DNA of 64,000 nt. Origin: Camarhynchus parvulus (Eukaryota; Chordata; Aves; Passeriformes; Thraupidae). Position numbers and translations under genes: made by a program. Location: positions 10,613,501 to 10,677,500 of the forward strand of contig NC_044581.1 in assembly GCF_901933205.1 (NCBI RefSeq). The letters are read 5' to 3'. The notes under the pieces were generated by a model. The model searched no databases and had not been told where the DNA came from. It saw only the letters and a list, made by a program, of their open reading frames with translations. Within the stretch, counting starts at the first letter, position 1, and each line of letters begins with the position of its first letter. This document shows positions 14,568-26,531 of this stretch, one piece after another.

Positions 14568-15889
14568 CATCCTACAGCTTCTGGCAGCAAGTGGTATGTA
14601 AATGTTCAGTAGCCCATCTGAACCCTGTTTCAGAACAAAACAATTTCAGTTTCTAAGTGTCTGAATTACTTTAACTAAATCTGAGGATTTACCTATTGAA
14701 GCCTGAGCAGCTCCCTTTCAACTCTGAATGAAGGAAGAATTACGAGACTGGAGTTATTCAATGAGAGCTATCTGTCCTGGCACTTAATCAAAGGGATTAG
14801 GATTTGGAAAGAAAAGCCTACAGGTGATCCTCCAGGAAGCATACCAAGCAGTTATCAAAAACATACAAGTTCAAAGCAGCTCAATTTTCATATGTTAAAA
14901 GTATTTGGATGAAGCCTCAGGCTTGTTTCTAGGTAAGGAATTGTGTTAAAGCTGTTTGTACTTGCATACTTAGTAGACAAGGGAATGAAATAGCATGTGG
15001 TGAAGCAGTACTAGGTCCATCTAACCCTGATGTAACACAATAAATCAATCTTGTTCTGTTAGTGAAACATGATCTGATACTGAGTCCAAGTTTCTGTGCT
15101 CTTTTCCCACTCTGGCAGTTGTAACAGACACTCATTTACCTCTTCAGCAAAGGAAGCTGTCATAGCATAAAAGGAAAGATGTTACATGCCACATCAAGTG
15201 CTTTAATAATTTTTATTAATCATGTAACTGTGTTCTCAGCCTCGACTCAATACATCGAACTTAAAACATATTCAGCATCTTTTTAAGACTATTTTTAAAA
15301 TTCTAATAATCAGAGATCTGTCTTATTCAGCTTGAGGTGTCAGTAACAAAAGCTAACATTAATTCACAACTACAATGATTTTTATTTACAAGCATTACAT
15401 CACACTGGCATCAAAGGGCAGGTTAGGGACCTGTTCTGTGCCATTGTCAAAAGAGGGAATGCTTGAGTAGCATGGCTGGACCAGCTGTGGATCCAGGATA
15501 AAGCACTTGGAGGTTCTAAGCCTCCCCACCACATCTCTGAGATGGCTTTCCTTGCCAAGCACAGGCAGTTACTTTTTACATGGAATAAATGGAGGCATGG
15601 CTGCCCAGAAGGAGACAGAAATAGAAAGAATCCACTGTACATACTAAGTTCCTACTGAAAACCTCCATAAATCACACAGGCAGTCACCATGTGAGTTAAC
15701 ACTGAATCATTCTCTGCAGAGTTTACCCAATCTGCAAATTCCAAGAGAGGTGCAGAGAGCAGAGCTATCCCCAGCAGCAGCAGCTGAGGGTCCTTGGCAC
15801 CAGTGGTCTGGAAACTGAGACAGTTCCTACAGTACTGAGAGCATGGCTTTGGGCCACAAAAAATTCTTACAACTCAAGAGGTTTTAAAA

Positions 15890-15985
15890 ATGTATATATA
15901 CATCTCCCTAGATAGATATTTATACATCTGTATATATACATCTCTCTATGTGTATTTATACACCTATATATCCATCCATTTCTAT
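15890..15985. repeat. Degenerate TATATACATCTCT-type tandem repeat
   Basis: Seen: about four diverged copies of a unit resembling TATATACATCTCTCTA spaced 20-30 bp apart, ending in CCATCCATT. Short frames called here (Tyr/Ile-rich) are by-products of the repeat and not genes. Confidence 0.8.
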
Positions 15986-16151
15986 AAATCATTATCTCAA
16001 CTCGAGGGCAAGTGCTTCACAGCCCAGTCCACAGGGAAGGAGAATGGCACTGAAAGGGAAAAAATTATTTCCACGCAGAAATAGGAAATATGCAGAGCAT
16101 CCCAGCTTCCAGTCTTTACCTGACAAAACTCACAAAACTTTTGTGGTTCTT

Positions 16152-16193
16152 TTCTGTTAATATTAGGTACCATTCTGTTAATATTATGTACCT
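16152..16193. repeat. Tandem duplication, 2 x 21 bp
   Basis: Seen: two adjacent copies of a unit beginning TTCTGTTAATATTAKGTACC, differing at two or three positions. It lies immediately before the short CR1 fragment at 16204. Confidence 0.85.
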
Positions 16194-16203
16194 ACCATAT
16201 GTA

Positions 16204-16260
16204 TAATCACAGAATATTCTGGGTTGGAAGGCACCCACAAGGATCTTTGAGTCCAACTCA
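16204..16260 (-). mobile_element. CR1: Short CR1 LINE 3'-end fragment
   Basis: Seen: AATCACAGAATATTCTGGG followed by TTGGAAGGCACCCACAAGG and GATCTTTGAGTCCAACTCA matches the reverse complement of the CR1 3' terminus, including a degenerate end octamer. Only about 57 bp are present, so it is a severely 5'-truncated insertion or a remnant. It lies just after a 21-bp tandem duplication (16152-16193). Confidence 0.85.
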
Positions 16261-17446
16261 GACAACCAATTAACTGAAATGTGCACTTAGGAAATAAAGA
16301 CTTCTGCATCCATCAATTTCTCTGGCAAACTCATGAAGAAAAGTTAGAGTATCTAACTGGGCCAGCTCAGTTAACACAAAAGCAAAAGATAAAAATTCCA
16401 CGAAGTGACGAAACGTAGGAATTATACAGTGTACATAGGAAAAATATTTTTAAAGTAGATATTTACTCTATATGTTCACAAAAATCTGATTTGTCAATAT
16501 TAACAAAACTACTTTGTAATAATTTTTAACCAAGACTTGGATTGTGGACTTCTCCTGAAGTTCCAGGCTTACTTAATTCAAACAAATAAGGGAAAACAAA
16601 CTGTTTGGAGAACATTACTTTGAGAGGATCATTACAGATTGTTCAGAATAAATGCATTACTCACTCCTGAAATACAAACCTTGTAGCAAACAGAAACTGC
16701 AGCAGAGCATCTAGGGCACAACTGAGAAACAATACCTTAATACTGACTCTTTGTGGCTTCCTATCAGCTTTTATTGGTAATTTGCAGATTCCCTGCTTAA
16801 ACACTCTTCAGAGACAATCTTGAAGTCCTTACTTTGGCCAAATTCACACTTCAGAGCAACAAGATTGAGTCTAAAAGCACTAAATAATGAGGACCTGGAA
16901 TAAACTTAAAGTTATATTCTGATTCTGTCTCCATTGAGTCTCACATGTTTATGTTCATGTCTGTAGAATCGGGGCCTCAAATGTTCATAGGTAAAAAGCA
17001 AGAAGAAAAATGTGCAAAGGTTTTCTTATGTGTCCCTCACAATCACTCTTTAAAAAGGCAGAGTTGTTGAACAGGAACATATACTGAAATAATAAAAGTC
17101 TGCTAAATATACATGGTTTATTTTGAACTTATGCTTGTATAAGTGAAACTAAGGGAGTAAGAAGTCTTCCCTTACAGGCTTCAAGTCATTGCATTATGAA
17201 AAAGCTGTGTGCTAGACTACAGAACAAACATAATATTTTTAGTCTGATAGACAAAAGAGCTATTCTAAATAAATTCCAAGGTCTTTAAAAATCCCAGATA
17301 ATTTAGAGAATTGCCAGGCACCCTAATTCATTCCTATATTTCACTTGAGACTTACACTTCTACCAAGACATACTACTCACAATCCTGACATTGTGCTAGA
17401 CACAATGAAAACATAGAACAGGAATCAGCTATGAAGAATCTAGAGT

Positions 17447-17496
17447 CAAAAAACCCCAAAAAACAACAACAACACAAAATAAACCACCAAAACCCA
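17447..17496. repeat. A/C-rich low-complexity tract
   Basis: Seen: runs of A broken by C, CAACAACAA and AAACCACCAAAACCC. Simple sequence, unrelated to coding. Confidence 0.8.
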
Positions 17497-18950
17497 GGAC
17501 AAATAGGGCAGGAGGAATTCTGTGTTATGATTACAGCAGTGCAGAGCCATTAAGTACCTTCCCTAAGTACCTATAAAAAAGCAGAGAGAAAGCTGGAATT
17601 GAATCCATCTCTCTTTCCATAGCATAGAAAACAACCCTATCAAAATCAACAATAGCTGAGGGCACTCAGCACTTTGTAAGATCAGCCAGCAAGAGTTCAT
17701 CTTTCTTTAGAATAAAGCTATTGGAAGCCAAATATCAGTGTCATTCATAACTGTGCAGCCTCACAAAGATTCCTAATTTCAGTGGAGATCCTTGGAGTGG
17801 AATTTGACTCAGGAAAGAGTCAGTTATTGGAACTGATAAGTTTGGTAAGGAATTTTAACTAACTTCAATGGAGTTCCTTTGGATTTACAGCAGCATAACA
17901 GTGTACTTGCCCTGGTACAGCTATACCAGTTAGCTCTCATAAAAATAGAAAGGGCTGTTACCATCACAACATAAACACTGGAATACATCTTGTGTACACT
18001 ACTTTAAAAAAAAAAGATGCATTGCATGATTGCTACAATTCTATTTTTATGTCTTTTTGCCAAAAAGAAAATATGGTTTTAATATAAGTTTACATCTGCG
18101 TGGTATTACATGCATGTAAAACAGATGTAACCCAATTACATTTTCATTTAAATTGCTAAATAGCTACTTAAGTAAAAAGCTAAAATAACATACAAACAAC
18201 AGTTACTATAATAACAAGTGTTCTTAGAATTAAATGAAAGGGATCAAAGTTACAGCACACAAAATTTGAGCTGGTCTTTGAAAAAGATACAGTGACATAA
18301 CAGCACTGTATTGATTTACTCAGTAATTTAATGTCTCTACAACTCAGCCAGAAGACACATCTCAGTTTAGCAGAGACACATGGAGGAAAATTCAGGGAGT
18401 TTATACAGAGACTTTGGGTCTAATAAAGATTAGACATACTCTACTTGAGTTTATGTAGCAAAATCCCAGATTGGCAATTAGAATACCAATGCAATGCATT
18501 CAACTTGATTATAGTTTTAGGCAGACCTGTCTGAACTGGCTGGACTCAGAAATCACATCCTTACATTTAACCTGAGTGTGCTTTTAAAATAATTTTTAGC
18601 AGAACACTGCAGTCTTCAGAAGAGATACTATATTTACTATTATTTCTATGTATGCAAGCATAAATTTACTAGACATAAATCTGAGTGACTAATAATAATA
18701 TGGTGGAAAGACTAGAATCAACTCTTCTTAATTATTTAATTAAGTGAAAAAAAAATCTAATTTTCATTCTAACTTATTTACCAGAAGGGGCTGAAATTTC
18801 AAAGCCTGGACACAAAAGGGTGACTTACATTGTTAAGGCACATCTAAGCATATGTGAGATAGTCTGGAAAAGGAAATACAAATACAGCATTCTGTACTCC
18901 TACTGTCACTCTCAGGAACTTGAGATAGCGGTAATGTTTTGTATTAAAAT

Positions 18951-18969
18951 ATTTGCATTGCATGCAAAT
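18951..18969. promoter_or_regulatory. Inverted pair of octamer (POU/Oct) sites
   Basis: Seen: ATTTGCAT (18951-18958) and ATGCAAAT (18962-18969) are exact reverse complements separated by TGC. ATGCAAAT is the classical octamer bound by POU-domain factors, and paired octamer half-sites are known to seat POU dimers. Binding here is inferred only from the motif. Confidence 0.35.
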
Positions 18970-19384
18970 CCCTGTGACTTCTGTTGGAGTACTACTTGAG
19001 GGGAAAAGAAATCACATATTTTTATCTGCAATAAAACCTAACTTTTAATTACCTTATTTGTTCACACTTTTATAGAGTTTGCCATCTGCATGCTTTTCCA
19101 TCCAAGGTACTTGCGCAGACTTGTGCAGGTGGATAATAAGATTATGAAATTTATATCTATTGCCATGAACCAGCTCTTATGTAGGTTTTGTGTGTACATC
19201 TCCTCTTTGCTAGACACTGTTCTCTGTATCCTATTACATGTCTATGTGCTTGTTAGGCTGCACATGACTAATGAAAGTTCAACAAGCTGATAAGCAGAGC
19301 TTGGTAGGAACATGCCAAAGAAGGCCTTTTTTTTTTTCCCCTAACAAATTATTTTTCTATTAAAGAAGCAGTTAAGAATAGTAA

Positions 19385-19607
19385 TAAAATCATAAAATCA
19401 GAGAATGCTCTGGGTTAGAAGTGACCTCAAGGATCACCTTGTTCCAGCCCTCTGCACCCTTCCACTGTCCCAGGGGGCTCAAAGCCCCACCAAGCTGGCC
19501 CTGAGCATCTCCAGGGACAGGGCAGCCACAGGAATCTGAGAACCTGCTCCAGTGGCTCACCCCCCTCACAGGGAAGAATCTCTTCCTAACATCTAATCCA
19601 AACACCC
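19385..19607 (-). mobile_element. CR1: CR1-family LINE fragment, 3' end, 5'-truncated
   Basis: Seen: read on the plus strand it begins with tandem variants of the octamer AATCATAA/AATCAGAG, then the CR1-typical GGGTTAGAAGTGACCTC, a CCAGCCCTCTGCACC-like stretch, a 'caaagcccc' motif, 'ctccagggacagggc' and 'gaatctcttcctaacatctaatc'. This is the reverse complement of the 3' region of avian CR1, so the element lies on the minus strand with its 3' octamer repeat at the low coordinate. About 220 bp are recognisable before similarity is lost. It retains no open reading frame for the LINE proteins and is a dead, 5'-truncated copy, the usual state of CR1 insertions. The exact subfamily and the outer limit near 19607 are uncertain. 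Confidence 0.9.
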
Positions 19608-19739
19608 AGATGTCACCTGGGAGGTGCTTTTGTCTGTGAGCTGGCTCTGCTGACAGGGCAAGCAGCAGCAATCTAACCAGACTGACGCGAGGTGGCCACT
19701 CCCTGCCCAACCACCCTCTCCTCCTTTTTGTTGTTTTAG

Positions 19740-19812
19740 TCTTGAACTACAGCAAACTCCAAGGGTAACACAACTGTTACAACATCTGCCAGCAGTTTGA
19801 GTGCAGGACAAG
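19740..19812 (+). other. Exon-like segment with strong splice sites but no open frame (possible non-coding exon)
   Basis: Seen: a long pyrimidine tract with TTGTTGTTTTAG precedes the segment (AG at 19738-19739), and an AAG|GTAAGTAA donor follows it (GT at 19813-19814). The 73 nt between contain stops in all three frames; the longest open frame runs 19 codons before a TGA near the 3' end. It starts about 130 bp downstream of the recognisable part of a reverse-oriented CR1 element, so the pyrimidine tract lies in or next to unclassified sequence beyond the repeat. Inference: if spliced, this would be a non-coding RNA exon or a UTR exon on the plus strand, opposite to the candidate coding exon near 54.8 kb. 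Matching splice-site pairs also arise by chance in a window this long, so confidence is low. Confidence 0.25.
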
Positions 19813-22800
19813 GTAAGTAAAAGCACAAGGTATTCAGCCCTCCCTCTAACCCAAAACCACATGTAATTTGCAAGAGAAACTTGGGGGTTGTTAAAATGAT
19901 AAGAGACACGTTTGAAATAACTTCAGTTCCAAGGTCAACAGCAGTTCAGATTACTCAGCATTTAATTACAGGTACTCAATATGTGTTGAGCTCAGGACCC
20001 TCAAGTAAAATTCCCATTTAGGGTGCTCAAAATTTTCTATTTTATTAATAGTCTACCCTCCTCTTGCTTTTATGCACCCAGAAATGACTACCAGAAGTTT
20101 AATATTTACAGAAAATTACTTAATGAATAATAAACATTTTGGTTCTGTACAAAAATGTGACCTTGATACCAAAAATTGAAACCAAAGCATGTGCTTTGAG
20201 GTGCAAACCAATTTTGGGGGAATATGCAAAGCCAGGAAGCAGATCTGAGTACTCCCTGTTGCTGCTGCTCATCAGAAGGACACAGGACTACTGGAAAGTC
20301 CCATTATTTATTATCAGGGTGTCTTAACAAGACAGATCTAATAACATCACCAATACTACATGCAAGCAGTTTTTTGAAGCAAAGGTTTGGTCTCCTCCTG
20401 CCTCCTTATGCTACCTAGAACAAAGAGCTGTCAGTGATGACAGCAGGTGCAGAAATTCCTGGCTTCCAAGACCTCTCCTTTTGTGCACTGAGGCTGAGTA
20501 TATATAGGCTGAAGTACATTTTTACACATTTCAGTATGGGATCTGGATCATCTGGAAAAAGGCACATTTATCTTGCAAAATCACAGGTTATTCTTTGCCC
20601 ATTTTAAAGAATTTTTCTTCATTAAAAGAAACATGAATTAACTTGCCCGGCAGAGTTTATTCTGGTGTTCTCTTCTGTGCAGTCTGGTAGAATAAATCAG
20701 CTTTATAAAAACTTTGATTTTCACATAACATGAGGCCCTGTACTACTATTTATAGAAAACTTGTGATCTGAATGAAAAAAAGAACTGTGTGTTTTTTCCA
20801 TTGCAAAAAAATCAAGAGGAGTTACTTATTGTGAAAGGTTCAGTGTATGCAGTCACAGGCATTAGAACACTGACACTTCTAAAGGAAGAATCAGCCTCTG
20901 ACCCTATTTTGAAGTGCCAATACCACTTTAGTGCTTGCATTTTAAAATATTTATTTCCTTCATAGATATTTTATGTGGAGATCTCAGTCCCTCAGCAGCA
21001 AACATTCTTATTTTCACATTAGCAGAAGCTCAAGACTAACATGATGCTTTAATATGAAAGACTTCCCTTTGTGGAAATCAGATTGTCTTCTCCTGTCTTA
21101 AATGCATAAAATCATGTCTGCAGTTGGCAATGGACAGATGTAGAATCATAAATGTGAAAAAGCAAATTCTTCAGCAAAAAGCTGAAGAAAAACATTTTTG
21201 TATTCTTGTCTCTGGGAGGGAAATATCCTTTGTTTTGAATTGAATTTATGCTGTGAGATATTTACATCAAATTCCAACTTAGCTCTATTTCCTCTATAAA
21301 TATATAGTTCTGAACTTCTTTTTTTTTGGAGGGGGCATGTAGAACAGTGATTATCAGGAAGTCAAATTGACCCAGTGAAGAATTATTTAAAATTCTTCTT
21401 TCAGTTTCCAAGTGAGTTTCACACTTTCAAGTGAGTTTCTGCCCCTCACAAACAATAATTACATTTCTGAATGCTGCCAGAGTTGAAGCCAACAGTTCTT
21501 CATAGAACTCTGGTAACCTTGCATCACTAAGTGCCAGAATGGTGGAGCTGCTGGGTTTTTTCTCTAGAACCTCCTACACAATTAAAATCAATACTGCCTG
21601 ACAGGATAAATAACAACCAGATAAACACTCCACCCCCTGACAAAAACTGCCTTTCATAAGGTATCCTCAAGATATGTATAGGCTTTTTTCATTAATGGTC
21701 AGTATATTCCAGTAGTGTGTCCTTTTGATCATATATCCACTAACAATTATATGAACTTTCCTATCACATTCAAGTCCTTGCTTTCCCCCATCTCAATTCC
21801 TTTTTTCTGTCAGTCATCTTTTCACTCCTCATCAGCAAAATCCCCCCAAAACATTTTTATTACCATGAGTAAAAAAAGGTATTTTAGGTCTCAATTTCCT
21901 TTTCAATGTTTCCTTCCATTTTTATTCCTCTTATACACACTGAATATCCATTTATTACCTGTGTGTCAAGTTCCTATCAACTTCCTTTCTCATCACTTCT
22001 GCTTGGACCACCTTTTGCCCCCAGAAATCACTTCCACTAAATGCTGCGATAATTGCTTTGAAAATTTTTAGAGCCTTTACTATTCCATGCACCTTCATTG
22101 TCTTTTATTGCCCTTAATCTTGCTGGGCCCAAAACCCTAAAAATGTGTTGTGTCTGAGCATTTAAGATTAATTTGATATTCATTTGATATTCTCTTCCAC
22201 AGTTTGATATTGTCATCTAGAAGGTCTTTGTCCTCCCCTGTCCCACTCTTGGTCCACTCCTCTCCTCAAGTGACCAGTTCCTTCATATGGAATGTATTAA
22301 ACTTCTGCTTTCCAACATAATAAACACTTTGCTGTTTATTGATTTGACCCCACTGTCAAACTCACATTGTGCCCCTGACAACTCTGCAAATTTCTTATCA
22401 AATTAAAAACTTCAAATTACTGATCCATCTTCTACAATCCCTTAAGTCCCTGTTTTTCCATGTTGGATTAGGTAATTCAGAAAATTACTTCAAGACGCAC
22501 AATAAAATTTAGAGATATTAAATGTGTCACACATAATGTTCAGTAGTAATTTATTTGGGAGCATACTTATGTAATTATGAGCTGATCTAGCTGTTTCTAA
22601 GAAAATGAAGAAATTTGTCTCCCTTCTTGGTGAAATTCAATATTGCAAGAGATACTTGTACTCTTGTTCACAAGACATGAGATGTTCACCACCTCTGTCT
22701 TTCCTGTCCTTGCTCCATACTATGTTTTATTTTTGATATCATGCAAGTCAATTCATTTGATAAAGTAAAACATGTGACTTTTTACCAAACTGATAGAAAA

Positions 22801-25040
22801 TTACCCTACAGACTTCTAATCTGTGTAGAAAGTGGGCTACACTCAGGATAAAATGATTCCAGAGAAATGCCAGACCCAGGTCAAGAAAGACATAACACCA
22901 TCTTCCCAAATTTTCCTCTACTCTATGAGATAAAGTACCAAATTAATTTTACCTATTTTCATTTAGATTTCTGGAACCTGTGGGGATGGAAAAGGAATCC
23001 AATTTTTTCTTTGACTGATTTGCATGTTACATCAAACAAGCAGGTACTACTTCCCACCATGTATGGCATAATGGAGAAGATTATCAAATCCGAAACTTGT
23101 AAAATTTAGAATTCACTCATATACATAAACTTCACTTGATTCTTTATATATAAATCTGTTGAAACAAACCTCCGCCTAAAAGGCTAAAAGAAATGTTATT
23201 TTATTAAGTAGCACATGGAAATAAGCCCAGTAATTTCAAAGACATAATATGGAGAAAGTAGCAGGGATAAAATGAAAAGAATATAAGTATAGAGAGATCC
23301 TTCTGGGACCCTTAAAGTTTTATGAGAATAGCCCTAACGAAAGATCTCTGAATGTGTAAATGCAAATTAATTGAAGAAATTGAATCTTTACCTGCATAAA
23401 TTTGTTGAATGTAACAATTAAAATCTATTTAAATGTTAATGATCTAAAATTTAAAATGTGCCCCCCATTAACAGCAATGAAACCCTTTACAGTTTAATCA
23501 ATATTAATGAAAGAGAAATGTTAAGGTAACAAAACCTGGTGTATTAGAAGCTGTTGGGGAACAGGATTTTTTTTATTAAGTTTTCAATACTCATACAGAT
23601 TATAGCAACAGATAGATGCATACTGTCTAAAAGAATATCTGCAATGAATGAATTTAAGAAGAGACAAACAATGGAAGGTCATTCACCAATTAGGCAGTGC
23701 CACCTCACATACACTAAACCAAAACTTGATATCAGAAATTGAACAAGTAACTCTTAAGGAGCTGAAGAACAAAGATTGAGTTAAGTCATTTATCAGTACA
23801 TAAAATACATGTGTCCTGTATGCATATTATCAGCAGGAAAGTCACTGCACCCAAAATTGCTAAGCAGGAATCCTCTAGGGGAACAAAATGAGTAAAAGGT
23901 GGAATAGCTGGATCTGTACACAGCATACATTTGCCTAATGTTATGCCATTAAGGACCATGCAAAATGTTTTATCTTTATATGAAGCAAAGTGATTACCCC
24001 AAAATTTGGTAACTGACTACATATGGCAATCAGAGAAGAAAAGCAAGCAATAACAAATGTTAACACATTTCCATGCTTTGCAGATGACTAACATTTTAAA
24101 TAGATATATTTTTTAAATTACTGAAAGAAAATCGTTAGTAACTAAAATTTAACAACAGTTGTTATCTTAATAAAAGACTGCTTTGTGACACAAATATACA
24201 GAACTGCTGCACAGAAGTTTTTGGAAGTCACTATAAAATTTTTGATTGCTGATAGTCTGGCACTAAAATGAAATTATATTCACTGTATGCAAACAAGCCT
24301 CCTGAACAAAATATTAATATTAAGTTCTATATAATTCTTCAGTGGCCTGTTAAAGGAGGAGTCTTGTTAGAACAGCTCCTGAATTCAACTTTTGTTCTAT
24401 ATCCCTTTATATGCATTTCTTCTATATCCAATGTATGCCAGGCAGAATATAACCTCAGTTTAGAACAGATTCGCATGAAGTTTCTTTACATGTAAACTGA
24501 TATCTCAACCCCAATATTCTGCCTAGCAAAGAGATCATAAATGTCTTCATTCTTTTACCTAAGGCAGGTAAATAAACTCTGATCTGACTTCAGTTCCACC
24601 TTCTATGCTTAATGACACCATTTTAGATCTGAATTGCAGATACTAGACTTGTCCTGTGTTGTGAAAACAACAATTATTAATCCTGTGACTGACATTTTAC
24701 TTCACAAAACATACACTGGCTCTTTTAGACAAATTAGAAGTAAAAACCACATTCAAACTGGGAAGAAAAATGAACTAATTTATACGAATATGGTAGAGTT
24801 TGGATATGATTAGGTGGCAAAGCATGAAGAACTAAACAGTTTTGGTCCCTGCCTCAAAGCACATACAATAAAATTAAGAAAGACAAAAAAAGAAAGATGC
24901 ATAGAGGACTCTGTTTGAAAAATTAATTAATTTCATGAATGAACAAAAAGCCTCAATCTAACTGAACCCCCAACTTACCTAGGGAATTAAGCTTTTACTC
25001 TTTTCTTATAAAAGCAACAAGCTATCAAAAGGAGATAGAA
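19813..25040. other. Non-coding DNA including a pyrimidine-biased block
   Basis: No gene is recognised. From roughly 21700 to 22450 the plus strand is visibly rich in T and C, opposite to the A-rich look of most of the window, and this yields a 118-codon Ser/Phe/Pro-rich frame (21715-22071) without protein features. Copy 1 of the unnamed repeat lies at 23101. Confidence 0.65.
23101..23170 (+). repeat. Unclassified dispersed repeat, copy 1
   Basis: Seen: this segment aligns with 26532-26603. Both begin AAAATTTAGAATTCACTCA, share a CTTCACTTG/TTTCACTTGG core and TTTATAYATAAAT, and end TTGAAACAAACC. The two copies differ by scattered substitutions and small indels. Weaker similarity seems to continue downstream for perhaps 50-80 bp. 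I do not recognise the family; it could be an old transposon or a local duplication. Confidence 0.55.
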
Positions 25041-25138
25041 CTTTTGGTTTGGGGGGGATTTTTTGTTTTGTGGAATTTTTGGTTTTGGTGGTTTGTTTTG
25101 GTTTTTTGTGGGGGGAGGGAGTGGGGTGGGCTGTGGTT
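25041..25138. repeat. G/T-rich low-complexity tract
   Basis: Seen: about 100 bp almost free of C on the plus strand, made of TTTTGGTTT-type units passing into G runs. It contains the G-quadruplex motif at 25110-25130. Its strand bias is opposite to that of the A/C-rich tracts elsewhere in the window. Confidence 0.9.
25110..25130 (+). other. Canonical G-quadruplex motif
   Basis: Seen: four G runs of 6, 3, 4 and 3 separated by loops of 1 (A), 3 (AGT) and 1 (T) nt. Short loops of this kind are known to favour stable parallel quadruplexes. If the host transcript is on the minus strand, the motif lies on the non-transcript-like strand. Confidence 0.75.
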
Positions 25139-26280
25139 ATAATCTTTAGTATGTAGAGCCACAGCTCAGAAAAGAATGGCAAGGTTGTTAAAAGTCCACA
25201 TAAATTAAAAACTACTGCATAAATTCACTGAGAACAAATATCTATGCAGGACCATTAAAGATACCACCTTGGCATCAGAAATTCTATTAGCCACAAATTA
25301 TCACGGCTAGGTCAATATTCAGAGAGAAAATCACTTATTCCCTCTTTTTTTTCTTTTCTCTTGCTGTGTGCTGTTGTCCCTCACTGTGTGGCACTGAGCT
25401 AGGAAGGTTTTTGGTCTGACCTGGCTTGGTGTGTTCACCACAGGGGAAAGAGAGCAGCACAACAGATTATTACAGAAACTTCAGAGCATTCTTCTTCCCC
25501 CACTCTTGTTATTGATAGACATATTCTTTATATTATTGTCTAAAGTCACAAATGGAGACATTATTAAAACAAAAAACAAGGATGCTACTTAAAAATTATT
25601 AATCTTGACTGGCATGAGTGTGATATTCAGAATAGAAGTACTTGGTATTCAGGCCATGCATGCATCAGGATGCTCTGAAAGGAGGCACTGCTGGGAGCAG
25701 CTATGGACACTAATGAGCTACAGCTGAAGTGTAAAGATGCAGAATAGTTCCTGGGCTAATGTGTGCTGGGGAAGGAAGTTCATACAATGAAGAAGGTTCC
25801 TTTCCTGAAGGGGGAGGTGGAGCCTCTAACCTGCAATTTATATGGAGGAAATATTCCCAAAATTAGTGTCTGGCTTATGTAAATCTCTCATGGTTTTCCC
25901 TCCTCTCTGCCACAAGACAGAGTTATCTGTAACAATAATTTATCTACAACTCAACTGTAGATTTGCTGAATCCTTCCTTAAATCATACATGCACATGCTT
26001 AGATTAATAAACTATTCAATCTACTTGCCAATACGTATCAACTCTGTAATGATAAAAAGGGACAGAGACTAGAAAATAAGAGCTTAAAGAACCTAAAAAT
26101 TGTTCCTAAGTTTTCTAACTGTTTGTAAGAAAGAATTTTTAATTCACAATAAAGGGTAAATTCTGTTCTTTTAATTATCAACATTTATCTCTGGGACAAG
26201 AACATCAGGTATATAATATAGAAGATTCTTTTAATATAGAGGACAGATGGCAACTTCACTCCTGGGACTTCCTTAGACTG

Positions 26281-26341
26281 CCCCAGAAAAAAACCAACAA
26301 AACAACCAACAACCCAAAACAAAACCAACACCAAAACCCCC
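26281..26341. repeat. A/C-rich (CAAAA/CCAACAA) tract
   Basis: Seen: about 60 bp nearly devoid of G and T, made of CCAACAAAACAACC-like units. The Val/Phe/Gly-rich minus-strand frame over it results from the composition and is not a protein. Confidence 0.85.
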
Positions 26342-26478
26342 ATAATTTTAAAAGGCTTTGAATATTCCCAGAGGAATGATAGTCTGGATATGGGAAAGCT
26401 GAACTGTCTTGTTTGCAAAGCAAATGATAAAATATTTGAGGACTATACAGAAACTCCTAGGGATGCCAATTTACAAAA

Positions 26479-26510
26479 TTCACTTTAAATAATATTCACT
26501 TTAAATAATA
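26479..26510. repeat. Perfect tandem duplication, 2 x 16 bp
   Basis: Seen: the unit TTCACTTTAAATAATA is present twice back to back with no mismatch. The identity suggests a recent slippage event and a possible length polymorphism. Confidence 0.9.
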
Positions 26511-26531
26511 CTTCCTTGTCATCCAAGAATA

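Larger units (their letters stand above)
11099..16151. other. Non-coding DNA with simple repeats
   Basis: It contains two T runs, the TATATACATCTC repeat and the homeodomain-site-rich stretch listed separately. The GC-richer piece at about 11500-11640 carries an open frame on each strand, but neither resembles a protein and no splice sites frame them. Confidence 0.7.
16261..19384. other. Non-coding DNA between two CR1 fragments
   Basis: I see no gene. The notable items are the A/C tract at 17447 and the inverted octamer pair at 18951. Frames are short and unremarkable. Confidence 0.7.

Noticed and set aside
24974..25034. Minus-strand CTAG|GTAAGTT donor with a nearby TTTTGATAG acceptor
   Set aside because: All three frames between them contain stops and the acceptor is weak.
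26185..26418. 77-codon minus-strand frame with a Val/Leu/Phe/Gly segment
   Set aside because: Same cause: the simple A/C tract at 26281-26341 generates the apparent membrane segment.
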